This document shows, one piece after another, positions 1 through 12,239 of a stretch of DNA of 64,000 nucleotides (its first letter is position 1; every line of letters begins with the position of its first letter). The position numbers were made by a program, and so were the translations under genes. The DNA comes from Pascua guehoae (lineage: Eukaryota > Basidiomycota > Tremellomycetes > Trichosporonales > Trichosporonaceae): the NCBI GenBank assembly GCA_001600415.1, contig BCJX01000001.1, forward strand, positions 2,613,532-2,677,531. Reading direction: 5' to 3'. The notes below the pieces were generated by a model that was not told the DNA's origin, searched no databases, and worked only from the letters and a program-made list of their open reading frames with translations.

Positions 1-115
1 GGCGGGCATAATACATTCTACCTTCTAAAATACTTCATTGTCTCCGCATTAGATACACTGCAGTAGTCGGAGATGATTATCTTGAATCAACATCGCGGCC
101 AACCACCCCTTCGCA

Positions 116-2989
116 TCACACCTCCCCGTCCTTCTCTTCTGACCCCACGGCCGGTCGTGCTTCGCCGTCACCACCAATGTAGCCCTCGGCCTGCATGGTG
201 AACAGGTCGTAGTACTGTCCCTTCTTGGCCATCAGCTGGGTGTGTGTGCCATATTCGACAATGGTCTGCAAGGGTCAGTTTGTGCGGATTGTAACATTGT
301 AGTAGCCCAACTCACCCCGTTGTCCACGAGGGCGATGCGGTCTGCGCGGCGGACTGTGTTGAATCGGTGGCTGATGTAGATGGTCGTCGAGCCTGCGGCA
401 TGCGAAAGGCCGTGAATGTTGGCAAAGAGCTCAGCCTCGGCACGCGGGTCGAGCGCCGCCGAGGGCTCGTCGAACACAACCAGGTCGGCTTCACTGGCGC
501 GCATGAATGCACGTGCAAGGCCAACACGCTGCCATTGACCACCAGAGAGCGCCGTCAGCTTGCTGGGCTTCTTTCGCTTGGCGGGAGTGCCCGAGTCCGA
601 AACCGGCATGCCAGGGACGGGAGTGGGCGCTGTGCTGATATCCGGTGTGCTCGAGTCGGACACGGTTGACGTCACTGCGTCCGTCTTGGCGTTGTCGCCA
701 GAGGCGTGGGGGCCAGATGGTCCATTGACGATGCTGTTGTTGACAGCCTCATTGACTGCTCCGCCAGAGGGAACGATGAGGTCGTTTATGGCCGGCACGT
801 TATCCCCATCCTTGCCGTCTTCTCCCTCATCCTTGCCGTCTTCTCCGTCATCCTTGCCGTCTTCTTCCTCATCATCACTTTCATCCTCCTCGTGCCAACT
901 TTTGAACGCCTTGGTAAACGTCTTGGGTTGCCCGTAAGGGTTCAGGTCGCCATCGAGCCCGGACAGATCCCGGACAGCCTGGGCACCGCCGGCATCGATG
1001 GCCGCGTTGACAGCTGCGACATCATCAATGCGGGACACGTCGCCGAGGCCCACATTGTCCTGGAGCGAGAGGTGGAATTTGGCAAAGTCCTGGAAGAGAG
1101 CAGAGGTGCGGCGGTGCAAGGTGGAAGGCTCAATGTCCCTTACAGGCGTACCATTGATCAGGAGATTGCCGGAATGGTCGTAAAGTCCCATGAGCACCTT
1201 GACCAGTGTAGTCTTGCCGCCGCCATTGTACCCCACAATAGCAAGCGTCTCCCCGGGTTCGATTGCCAAATCGATACCGTGCAGTGTCGGTTTGTCTGCC
1301 CCAGGGTACGTGAAGGACAAGTCCTTTGCTTCAATTCGCATGCCCCTTTGTCCGCGGATGGTCTCGTAGTCGACGCTGAGGCCCCGAGGGAACGGAACGA
1401 GAGATCCTGCAAAAGCCGCAGCGTAGAACATGGACTGGTATGCCCTGTCAAAGTTGCGCGCAACGCCCTTGAAGGAATAGATGAGAGAGGATGCGGTAGA
1501 CTGGTATAGATGGATGGAGCCCAACGAGAGGCCCACATCAATCGTCTTGGTGGCGAGAAGAACCTGGACGTCAGCAAAGGAATACTGATTACTTGGTGAT
1601 TGGCTACTCACGTAGAAAGCGTCCGTGACAGCATCCTTGGCCAGTCGGAATCCAATGCCTTTCATTCGGTCGGTCGTGACAGCCGGGCTCTGCAACCTCA
1701 TGATGGTCTTCTTGGCCTCGTCCCATCGTGAAAGAACCCAGTCGCGGAGGCCAAACAAGACCACTTCTTGCTTGTACCCCACATCGGTGGCCATCTCCTT
1801 CATGAGGTATTCGCGGTTCTCGGCCGCTTCGGTCTCCTCGTCCATCGCAAAATCAAACTCGTCATGATTGAACGCCCAGTTTCGGAGATGATTGAGAATG
1901 ACTGGCGCAAATGCCAGCACTATCAAGGCAGCAGCCCGTGGGTTCTTCTGCCGCACCTGCTTCCATCCTCCGATAGCTCCAACGAGCATGGCGATGCGCG
2001 CACTGATGTCGACCACATCGCCAAATAACCCACCAACGCCGTTGATCAGCCCCCACGGACCTTCGCTGTAAGTTGGTCCGTACTCCATCCCCGTGAAGAC
2101 GCCAGCTTCATAGAGCAGTGCCGCTCGGAGCTGATCGGCACCAGCCAGTGGCATGTCCAGCTGCATGGAGAGGTAGGACCTTTCAAGCGCGTAGTCGACC
2201 AATTTCTGACATGTCAGTATTTCCACAGCAGGAAGAAAACAAGAGCAAACCCACATGAAGGGTGGTCGAGTTGTCCTGGCAGATGGCACTAGTGCAGTCG
2301 TCGAACAGTGTCAAGGCTAGCCCACTGCCCGCGACTCGCAAAGCTGTCGGCCACGATACGGGTGTCCCGGTGAGCGCCTGCTCCACAAGATCGTACAATC
2401 GGGAGGTGGCGTATAACCTGCCGTCAGAAAGGAATGCCCAGGCAATGGGGCAATGGGAAACTCACTTCATAGTTGGCGACAGCTTGTCCATCACCATATA
2501 GAGAAAGTACACCAGCACTCGGAAGGGGTGTACTAGCCTGACAGAGGGGCGGATAAATGGTACAAGGGCACGACTAATGTCGAGCCAGAGCCAGATGGTC
2601 GCGAGGTTGAGGGGGCGCTCGCGACCGGGCGCTCTCAAAGGAGGGCCGGTATCAAGCCCATCAGACGCCCCAGCATCATCGGCCTTGCCTTGTCCTTGGA
2701 CGGAGGTCACTGGTGTCTTGCTCCCACTCTTGCTCCCACTCTTGCTCGTGGTCTTGGGCGACAGGTCGACACGCGACTGGAGCCACAGGCGCGTAATGAG
2801 GGGCAAATTGTCATACTGCTTTGGGATTGTGAGTCGGCTGAAGCGAGGAGACTGTGATGGGGGGCGCTGTGGGGATGAGGGTTTTGGGGGGAAGGTAGAG
2901 TCATGGCGGTCGGTGTCCGTGCCAGCGCCGACGGTGTCCGGCGTGGTGGAGGGCTGGGTTTCGGTGACGAGGGCAGGCGATGCCGACAT
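116..2989 (-). CDS. ABC transporter, one membrane region plus one ATPase domain, acidic insert in the ATPase
   Basis: Five exons (2989-2466, 2417-2255, 2205-1612, 1563-316, 265-116) sum to 892 codons plus stop. The C-terminal half is an ABC ATPase: Walker A GYNGGGKTT (about residue 538), signature LSGGQ (about 766), Walker B LVVFDEP, SALD D-loop and ISH switch histidine. All catalytic elements are present, so ATP hydrolysis is expected. The N-terminal half has only modest hydrophobic stretches, so a membrane-exporter role is inferred from family layout and the substrate is unknown. Between Walker A and the signature lies a long Asp/Glu/Gly/Lys insert encoded partly by a 21-nt tandem repeat. 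The first ATG after the intergenic region was taken as start. Introns have GTGAG or GTGGG donors and CTGAC branch sites. Confidence 0.8.
807..869. repeat. Three 21-nt tandem repeats inside the ABC gene
   Basis: Three near-identical 21-nt units beginning CATCCTTGCCGTCTTCT (807, 828, 849). On the minus strand they encode acidic Gly-Lys-Asp-Asp/Glu-Gly-Glu-Asp heptads inside the nucleotide-binding domain. Units are a multiple of three, so copy number can vary without a frameshift. Confidence 0.85.
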
Positions 2990-5091
2990 GAGAAGTCACC
3001 TTGTGAAGAGAAGAGAAGAATGTAACGAGGCAATGGTGGATGAGGATGTGTAGATAAGGAAATTATCGATGTGGTGAGCAAGGTGGCGTGTGCGCCGACA
3101 ATGACAATAGAGTTGATGTCGAGTCGACACGAGTTGACGCGACTCGCGACAAGTGCTGCTTGAAACTCTGGGCGACGATCGCGACGAGTCGCAACTAGCG
3201 CAACCGACGAGCACAGCTGTAGGGCCCATAGGGCATGTATGTAAGGGGTGAATGTGAATGGGCCCGCGTTTTGTTGAATGGGCGAGTAGCAAGACGAGAA
3301 TGGGGATGGATGGATGATGGATGACGGGACATTGCTTGGCGCGTCGCCGGGATGGAGCCCCCTGATGCCGCCTCCTGCCTGACGCAGCATTCCTCACCGT
3401 GTCGTATCGTTGTGCCTGACGAAAAATACTCCCAGTACCAGGATCCGCTCCCGTCTCGCCCTATCGCGCCCTTCGCCCCCACACTGACTGCATGCTGCGC
3501 ACGCTGTGCATGCTGCGCCAAGGTTGCGCCTGCGCCTCGCCCCAGTCTTCATGGGGGGGCTCTTGTTTTCGATTCTGAACCACTCTCAAACTTGGAATTG
3601 AATCGACTGCACAGCATTGGTTGGTCCCCCCCGCCAAGACCGCCACCACCTGCGCCCCCCGGATCCGACAATGCCTTTACGGTACCGATGGAACATCGAA
3701 CTGACTGGAGACAGCAAGACAACAAGTCTTACTCACACCCACCACTCGCGGCTCGTAGTCATCGCTCGCCGACGTCTAATTTTGTGAACGGGGCGAAGCA
3801 ATGGCCGTGTTACGTTTCCTACCGGAACCACTCCTAGTCTGTGCTTGGCCATGAGTGACTGCGAAAGCAGCCATCCTGGCTGTCATCAGCGCTGGGCTGC
3901 GACTGGCGACCCCAGGCAACGTGGACAGCGTGACAACCTCACCTGCTGCTTCTCAAACCATCACCACCGCACTAACGGATCATGTCCACCAAGATATGGC
4001 TGTAGTCCATGCCTTATCGGCCGTCTTTCAAGGCTTACCTGTGACAGTCTCGTGCGATACAAGCAGCAAGGTAGGCTTTGGTTGCAGAACTGCAGAACTG
4101 CAGGAGTAACACGTTAAGAGGTATAACAACATATCAGCAGTGGCGGCAAGGCGTAATGGTGGCGCGTACGTGCCGAACACGTGACTCTATCTGCTTAGCC
4201 GTGGGTTACCGTACCGAGCGCCGAGAAGTTCCCATCAAGACCATTTGCTATTCTTGACGACTAAGCCAACGGTAGCATCATCCTCAATCTCGTCATACTG
4301 TAAGGTTTGTAAAATGGTGAGCTGTTCCTCTTTGACTGCATGTCCAAGGCAGCTGCAGGTTCGGCCCACTGGCCCGGCCGTCTTTAGCCGTCACTAGGCG
4401 GCTATCGCCCGCCGACGTCGCCCCTCGGTGTCGGTCCGCCATACAGGCGCCAACGCAGGCACAACCTCGGCGTTGCTGAGCACGAATTACTCCGAGGCGC
4501 CTGAGCCAGTGATGTAAGGAACGTGGACAGGGGGATGTAGGTGGCGGAAATCCGGATTTAACCAACGTGGCTGCCATCAGTCAGGCCGGACTGCGACGAC
4601 CTCGTATGCAGGCGCGGCCGTAATAGGTGCCCAAACGTGGCACACACGCAGCAGGCACTTGACTAAACCATGGACGGCGTAACCAAACCTTCCGAGCATT
4701 ATGAGATGCCCACGCCCCCGTACGTCGCTTTCAACCCGTAGCGGTCAGGGCGCGCCACCGAGGGTCGGGGGGAGGTCGGGGAGCAGGACCGGACCGAAGG
4801 CACCATACCATGCTCGCTCACCGTCGTTGGCCCCGTTCGCAACCCCGTGTAGTCGTGTACTTGCTATTGTCTACAGTGAGCCGGGGACGGTGTGGGGCAT
4901 GCGGGGCCGCTCGCAGGTCGGACCGGTCCTCCGGCATCCAGCGGAGGCAAGCATCTTATAACAAAGCGGAGAGAGGGCAAGATGGTGAGCCCCATCCATC
5001 CCCTGCACCGCAGTCAGCAATCTACCCCTCACCACTACCTCATCCTTTTTTTTCATCTCACTCGAGTATCTCGACCACACCAATCACAATC
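2990..5091. other. Intergenic region between divergent ABC and MFS genes
   Basis: About 2.1 kb shared upstream region of two divergent genes. Short ORFs occur on both strands, but none has gene-like codon use, splice signals or a recognisable domain. An 8-bp inverted repeat (GCGACTCG at 3139 and CGAGTCGC at 3185) lies about 150-200 bp upstream of the ABC start. No RNA gene was seen. Confidence 0.6.
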
Positions 5092-7113
5092 ATGGCCGAC
5101 GTCGAAAAGGGTGTCACGCCCGTGCACACTGATAACAAGCCTGCACACGCCGAGCTCGAACACACAATCTCGGGCGCAACCTCGAGCGGCTCTCAGATGA
5201 AGCGCCGCCTTTCGCGCCGTCACTCGAATGCCGCCCAGGACCTCGTTGGCGAGGAGCGCATTGATCTCACCGAGGAGGACGTGAGTGGTGCTGAGAAATT
5301 TTCTTCTTCTCTTTCCTGAGCCATCCATTCAGGGATGGCCGTTACGCCGAGGGCAGGGCATCCACATGGTGGTCGCGGAGCTCCGCACTTGCAACCCGCG
5401 AGATGACTTTGGTGCTGACAATTGCAGAACAAGCGTATTAGGCGCAAGACCGACAAGTATATCCTCTCGATGTTGATTTGGGTGTACTTTTTGCAATGCC
5501 TTGACAAGTGAGTTGACAAAGAAGTGTGGCAAAAACGTGGTGGCAAGCCCCCTTTATTATCAGAACTAACGGCGTAGAACCGTTCTGGGTATGGGAAACG
5601 TCTGGGGATTGTCTGAGGACACGCACCTCAAGAACAACCAGTACTCCACAGTGTCGATCATGAACGCTATCGCCCAGATCGGGTGGCAGCCGTTCTCGTC
5701 GTACCTCATTGTGCGCGTGCCCGCGCGCACTCTCATGACATGCCTTGTTTTCGGATGGGGCGTTGCGCAAACCTGCATGGCCGCCAGCACGAGGTGAGTA
5801 AAGATGCGCATTTGCTTGTTACAGGCTTTCCCTAATGATAAATTGCATCGCTGACCTTCAGCTTCGGCGGCCTGGTGGCGACTCGTTTCCTCCTCGGTCT
5901 TTTCGAGGCAGGCTGTCTGCCTCTGTTCTCGATGCTCACGTCCAAGTGGTACCGCCGTTCTGAACAGCCCACGCGTGTGGCCATGTGGTACTCGATGAAC
6001 GGTATCGCGACAATTGTCTCGGCCTTCCTCTCATGGGCACTGGGCCACGTCAAGAACGATCACATCCACGAGTGGCAGCTGCTTTTCATCATTGTTGGCG
6101 TTATCACCGTCTTCTCTGCCCCGCTCGTCTGGTTCACGATCGACTCGGACATTACGACGGCACGCTTCTTTGAGGACGACTATGAAAAGGCCCAGGCCGT
6201 CGAGCGTCTTCGCGCCAACCAGACCGGTACCGGCAGCACAGAGTTCAAGTGGTACCAGGTTCTCGAGACGTTTTACGACGTCAAGACCCTTCTTTGGCTC
6301 GCCATGTCCATCTGCCTCAACGTCGGAGCATCGGTCTCCAACGTGATGGGCCCCACCCTTCTCGCCAACTTTGGTTTCGACAAGTTCGTCGCGTAAGTTT
6401 CTTCATAGTGCTAGACAGAACGAGCAATGTTCTGACTTTCCAGAACCCTTCTCAACATGCCCTTTGGCTTCCTCCAGTTTGTCCTCATCCTTGTCGCCTC
6501 GTACGCGACGACAAAGTGGCGCATCAAGTCGGCTGTCCTGGCTGCCTTTATGATCCCCGTCATCATCGGCCTGGCTCTGCTGTATTCGACCGGGACCTCA
6601 TCCAACTTCAACCAGGGCATGGCTCTCGCCGGATACTACCTCCTCTCTTTCCTTTACGGTGGCAACCCGCTCATTGTGGCTTGGATTATTTCCAACTCGG
6701 CTGGTAGCACCAAGCAGTCCACGGTCATGTCGCTCTACAACCTCGCCTCTGCGGTCGGTAACATTGTCGGTCCCGTCCTCTTCAAGGATGAGGACAAACC
6801 ACACTACATCCCCGGCATCAAGGCTGTCCTTGGTCTCTTCTGCGCGCTCCTCGCCTGTGTCGGTCTGCAGTGCGTGGCCATCGCCGTTCTCAACAAGATC
6901 CGCCAGCGCCAGCGTGTTGCGGCCGGCAAGCCAAAGTACATCAAGGACACGTCGATGGAGTCCAAGTACACTGCCTTCGGCCAGGACGAAGAGACCGAGC
7001 AGCCCGACGAGACCGATGGTGCCGCCACGGTCCGGCCGCACGTCAAGCTCGGCCAGAACGCCCTGCTCGACCTGACAGACTACGAGAACGACGAGATGGT
7101 TTACGTCTACTAG
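5092..7113 (+). CDS. MFS permease, allantoate/anion:cation symporter type (Dal5-like)
   Basis: Five exons (5092-5280, 5428-5507, 5578-5793, 5862-6392, 6444-7113) give 561 residues with phases that all fit. After a polar N-terminus the protein shows the family pattern FLQCLDKTVLGMGNVWGL in TM1 and RFLLGLFEAGCLP in TM4, then a second bundle containing GYYLLSFLYGGNPLI and NSAGSTKQST. The family (Dal5, Tna1, Seo1 and relatives) imports organic anions such as allantoate, vitamins or small peptides by proton symport at the plasma membrane. The acidic tail ends in MVYVY. The substrate cannot be read from sequence. The start is the first ATG after a CT-rich leader. Confidence 0.87.
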
Positions 7114-7666
7114 CCGACAATGCATACATAGAGTTTGTATAATACCATATTGCATCCTGTACAGTAACCAAGGACATGGAATCGAACTGCACTTTTCACT
7201 TCTGGGTACGAATCTGTGCTGCACTTCAAATACTGTAGAGGTCCATCACCACAGGTCATCATGGTTTAACCACTTGCCTCGTCTGCTACCCCAGTCGTAG
7301 TCCGTCACCTCTCAAGCGGGTTCCTACCTCTCCAAATGTGGATCACTCGGCCTAGATGGTGCATGGTCCAATGCCCGCTGGCGGTCAGGCACTTCCACTC
7401 CAAAGCTCAGTGCCAATCTGCAATGGTTTTAGCGACTCAACAACAACTCGACACACCGTGCCTGAGCAACCTCCCGTGACCCATCCATCGGATCCGACAC
7501 CATTGGAGTCACAGGAGGGCCGGAACACAACAAACCTTAAGCAGTTCCTTGTACTGCTGGAGACTAGCCCCTCAATGGGCATGGTGGGATGCATAAAGCC
7601 AGATGAATGGCATTCACTGTGTATACACGCCACCATCATTACACAACACCTGCTGCAAAGACCGCC
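7114..7666. other. Intergenic region, nothing recognised
   Basis: About 550 bp holding the 3' flank of the MFS gene and the promoter of the next plus-strand gene. No domain-bearing ORF, RNA gene or repeat was seen. Confidence 0.6.
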
Positions 7667-8971
7667 ATGCAGCCTACACATAATCCACCACTCAGCCCAT
7701 GGAGTAGTGGTGACGAGTTTATGTGGGTTAATACGCCACACATGGGCTCGGACTCGAACTCGGACTCGGACTCGGATTCGTTCTGTATCGTCTCGGGTGC
7801 GGAGCTCGAGTCGGACTTGGAATCGGTCTCGGAGTTTCCCTCGGAATTGGGAGCGTCCTCGACATCCGACTTCAACGAGCTCGACGCCGTAGGCGACTTC
7901 ATGATCGTAAACAGCAGCGACGAATCAGGCATCTCTACCGAGCCTCCAACGACGCCAGTTAGCGAGTGCGAGGCGCCGTGTATCACTTTGGATAGCGCAT
8001 CGGGAAGCGACGCCGAGTCAAGGTTGGAAAGGAGGTCATGGTTAGCATAACCCGGTTGACACGATAGGCACACCGCATCCACCACTCCCACCTCCGCGCC
8101 GCGCCCATGCCCAGCCATGAAGATACGGTTCTGCGATGCTTCTGAGGAGCTACACAAACGTTTGCTTGCTGAGAAATCTACCGACTGTTCACTGGAACGC
8201 CATCACCAATCGCCAACCGATGAGACACGAGCCACAGGACAGGAGAGCTCATACCTCGAGGAACACCACCGGTTGTTGCAGAGGAGATTGTTCAAGTTGA
8301 CAGACGTAGCGAGGGAGTGGGAGTTGAAGGAGTATCACGTGGCTCTTACTATTCTTCGATTCGCTGTCCTGGAGCTTGTCCAAAGGCCATGTTTCGATGC
8401 GTCCAGCAAGGGGTTCCATTCCGACATGGTGAGCTGAGCCACTTCAGCATCCCACTACAACTATCTGCTAACGTGTCAGATCCTCCTCCGTACTGCTGTC
8501 TGGGAATCCAAGTCTCGTACCTTGCGCCGTTTAACCAGGAAAACAACACCACTATCGTGGCGCCGTCTCGCTCGGCAACACGTTTCCACCCGCATTTTCA
8601 ACAGACTATCCGACGACGCTCGGTGCTACTCGTGGTGGAACGTTGGCGGTGGACCGTTTTCAGCGGATCGAGCCGAGAACGACGTCCGAGTGCTACAATC
8701 AGTGCTCAAAGCACTTCGTAACACAGAGGCGACTGCAGCCAGTGTTCGCAAAGAATCAGCCGAGGTTGCTCCGTTGGAAGGGAAAGTGTATGGGTGGTGG
8801 CCGAAGAAACGGTCACCGGACTCAGCAGACCTGGTCTGGGCGAGGGAGAAAGTTGTGTTTGTCCTCGCACTCATGGGGCGGAGACGAGCATGGCTTGCGC
8901 TCCAGCAGTGCGCAAGGGAGGTGGGAGCCCTGGAGGAAGACGTGATCGGGCCATATTATCGGATGTTGTAA
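7667..8971 (+). CDS. Unknown protein with Ser-Asp repeat N-terminus
   Basis: Not recognised. A proposed three-exon model (7667-8022, 8068-8428, 8480-8971) sums to 402 residues in frame. The second intron (GTGAGC donor, GTGTCAG acceptor) is convincing. The first, 45 nt with donor GTTGGA, is weaker, and translation could instead start at the ATG at 8117. The N-terminal third is Ser/Asp/Glu-rich and contains SDSNSDSDSDSDS. The C-terminal part is Arg-rich and probably helical, with YSWWNVGGG and a conserved-looking VYGWWPKK segment. No signal peptide or membrane span is seen. It is probably soluble and may be lineage-specific. Confidence 0.55.
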
Positions 8972-9210
8972 GACTCTCTACGCATTCTTTCTGCTACTTT
9001 CTAGCCATACTGTTTTTCAATGCAGATCAAGGTGAAAGAAGCAGTGCTGAAGTCCCAAATCGCACGAGGAGCCAAAGGGCATGTCTAAGTACTCGTGGCA
9101 TCACGCGACCTTTACTATGGACAGACCACCAGTCCCTCAACCCCAATTGCCAAGCACACTCCCGAGTTTTGTGCTTTTCAGTACACAGTACAGCTTTACA
9201 GCTTACGCAA

Positions 9211-11431
9211 CTACCGCTTGAGTTCGTTTTCGTCTTCTACCGCCGCCTCTTTATGATGGTCATCGCTCCCGGTTTCGCTATCGCGCCTCGGGCCGAATTG
9301 GCTCTGGCGTTTCCTGTCCCTCTCGTCGAAGTAGCCAATTGTCAGTGCCAGAATCACTGCAACAGCAGCGAAGCCTGCAGTGACATAGTTGCCAGTTACG
9401 ATGTAGGGCTGCTTGCTGGTCGGGAAGGTGAAGATGGGCACCCAGGCGCTGAAGATGTAGGAGAATGCGTTCATCTAAGGAAGGCCAGGTTAGTGGCAAT
9501 GCGGCCTAGATGATTAGACATACCAGGGCGCCAACGTAGGCCCGCTTTTCAGGATCGCCGCGGGACGTCTCGTTGACAGCCGTCCATGTTACACCTGCCG
9601 AGCAGCCACTAAGGGCAGTGAGGTCTGCAGGTAAGTCCAGCAACACGCACAAAAGTGGAGGCGACTTCACTCCCACTAGTCACAACTGCGCCGACAACTC
9701 ACAGTACAGTGCCCAGCGCGAACCTTTGTGAGGCGGATGAACGGGCGTGGCCGCTAGCGCGATGGGGAAGATGATACCAAAGGTTGCCACGGCGACCATG
9801 ATGGGATAGCGTCGTGCTCCCCTGAGACCATCTGAGATCCACGAAGCGGAAAGGGCGAGGATGATGGTGAGGATGTTAATCTGTCCATGTCAGTCCCCAC
9901 ATGTGCCTCCTGAGTCAAGGTGCAGACTTACGCCGAGCGGAATAATGTTGATGTCGGTCACTGAGAAGACGGGAGTTTGCCCGGGGACATTGTAACTCTT
10001 TACCCAGAAGATCACTGGTGGTAAGGGGACGCTACGTTGCAAATGGGGAACTCACTCGAACCGCCAGCCTGGCCCAGTTGGCCCATGCAAAGGAAGAACA
10101 GTGGGACTGGAAGGTCAGCGGCGAGGTATGGTGACAGCCAGAGAAGGTCAGGCGGTTGAAGGGCATCCTTTATTGCGTACCACAGCTTGTGGCATTACTG
10201 TCTGCAGGGTTTTTGTCCAGGAACCTCGTTACCACCAGGGTGACTCACACAAACACACATGCCAAGTCGTATGCCACCGCCTAATGTCCTTCCATTTGAA
10301 CAAGCCAGTGTACACCTTGAGCTCTGTGGGCATTCGCCGGCGAGCAATCTCGATCTCCTTCTCCGTGAAGATCCTTCGCTTGTCAGCCATTGGTGTTGAA
10401 GGCACTCACCAGTTGGCCTTGGCGCGCGACGGAAGTTTGGGCATTGCAAAGGCTGTCCACACTGCACAAGGGAATGAAATACAGCCGCAGATACTACCTT
10501 TATCAGTAACGTCCCCCACAGCAATATTCAAGCGACACGCACATGAATAGCCAGCGCCAGCCCGGCATGCCTAGGTGGTTATTGAGTCCGGCGTATACTG
10601 CAGCCATGAGAAAGCCCGAGAATAAAGGGCCGATCTGCGTCGAGATCTGGATAAGGGTGTTGCGTCGTGCGAGCTCGTGCGGTTTGTAGTAGCTCGAACA
10701 GACGTACATGACCGCTGGAAAGTGGCCGGCCTCGAACAATCCAACTCTGTTGGGTCATTAGCCTTTGATATAAATGGAGTAGATGTCCCTCACAGAAAGC
10801 GCACTGCGTAGAGCTGGTGGGTGTTTTTAACTGCCGCTGTGGCAAAGGTTGCAATGGTCCAGCCCATCTCGAGAAAGGCAATGTACCACGCAGCATTGAC
10901 GCGGGTGAGGATAAGGTTGCTTGGAATCTGGCCAAACACGTAAGCGGCGCTCCAGAGCGCGTTTGCAAAGTTGAGTTCGTTGCCGAAGAGTTCTAGGTCC
11001 TCTTTCATGCCGCTGTCTGCAAGGTCAGAGGCCACCGTTCAAATGACATACTGAAAGCGTTTGTGATGTTGACCCTACTGTGTTAACGAACGTCACTCTA
11101 CACTCTCGACAGTGTCCTGCCCGTCCAATTCAGGTCTGCACTCACTGGTCAAGGTACCGAATTGTCACACCAAGCGCAGCCGACGAGATGAGCGTAATGT
11201 CCAGCTTGGTCAGGAAGCGTGCCTCGTCCTTGGGGACATCCCAGCCTAGACGTAAGTACTCGCACCTTGCACAGGGCGGCTCAACTTACTGGACCAGATG
11301 TACGACCGCCAAGTGCGCTTTTCACTCGATTGAGCGTCGAGAGTTTCTTGAGTTGAAACAAGCTCAGGCAAGCTGGGCTCGCTGCTGTCGCTCCCCGAGG
11401 CGTATTTCGTGTCGACCTTGTGAGATCCCAT
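9211..11431 (-). CDS. MFS permease, anion:cation symporter family (pantothenate/nicotinate-transporter-like)
   Basis: A heavily interrupted minus-strand gene. Exon 1 starts MGSHKVDTKY (ATG at 11431) and the stop is at 9211. Spliced segments read WDVPKDEARFLTKLDI, then IRYLDQ, then VNITNAF, then SGMKEDLELFGNELN and VFGQIPSNLILTRV, the hallmark N-terminal order of Dal5/Tna1/Liz1-type symporters. Later exons carry GLFEAGHFPAVMYV and a C-terminal TM (VTAGFAAVAVILAL) followed by an acidic tail. Exon 3 is only 23 nt (11052-11074). I did not fix every internal junction between about 9470 and 10740. It is the first gene of the 9-21 kb oxidation cluster; the substrate is unknown. Confidence 0.82.
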
Positions 11432-12239
11432 GGCTGACAAGATGAGTTGGGTCTATACGATGCATGTAGCCGCTGAGGCCAAGGCGTCGACCTTATACGA
11501 AATCATAATCTTAACTCGCAGATGTCTTGGCGTCTAGGTACTGCACATCGTGTGATATTCTGGGTGGGCCCCTCGGTTTGACGCATGGTGCTATGCAGCA
11601 TGATAACGCGACATTGCAGGACGAATATGGGCAGGACAAAATGTGAGATTTAGACGGAGGGTGGGTTTGATGGAACAGTTGATGGCGGAGGATGGTGGCG
11701 TAATGACGTGTTGCGCGACCTTTCGAACTCGGTGATATCCGATCCGCTGACACATCTGGTGCTCATCGGGCATGATGACTTGCGCGATGTGGCCCAGGTG
11801 ATATTCATGCATAATCCAGCTGCCCCATTTCGTTGATCGAGCTGTGTCTCTACAAGCGCTGGATATTCCGACACTGTCGGTTGCATCGTAGCTTCGGTGA
11901 TAAGCCACAACCAGAAGGCCGAACCCGCCCAGTTCCTGTCAGAGTTCGAACGTTCAGTGTGTTCGCCGAAAGGGTACGGAGGCTATCCGAATGCCGTGCA
12001 CTGAGAGAAAAAGCAATACTTGAGGCTGGATGATGGACAATGGGTCAGTTGTGATCCAGTCAATTGCGCCTGAACTGGAAATGGACGCAGCCCCCGCCAC
12101 AATACTAGTTTCCTCAATTCTTTTTGGTTTCTCTCGCTCACTCCAGAAGCCTTTCACCTAGCTTGGTACTTGTATGTGCATCTATACTGGACAACTACAA
12201 GTCGTTCTTGGCACTTATCTCCTCATCCCGTGTCTACGA
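11432..12239. other. Intergenic region, nothing recognised
   Basis: About 800 bp between two minus-strand genes: the promoter of the MFS gene and the 3' flank of the flavin hydroxylase. Small ORFs on both strands have no supporting features. Confidence 0.55.
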
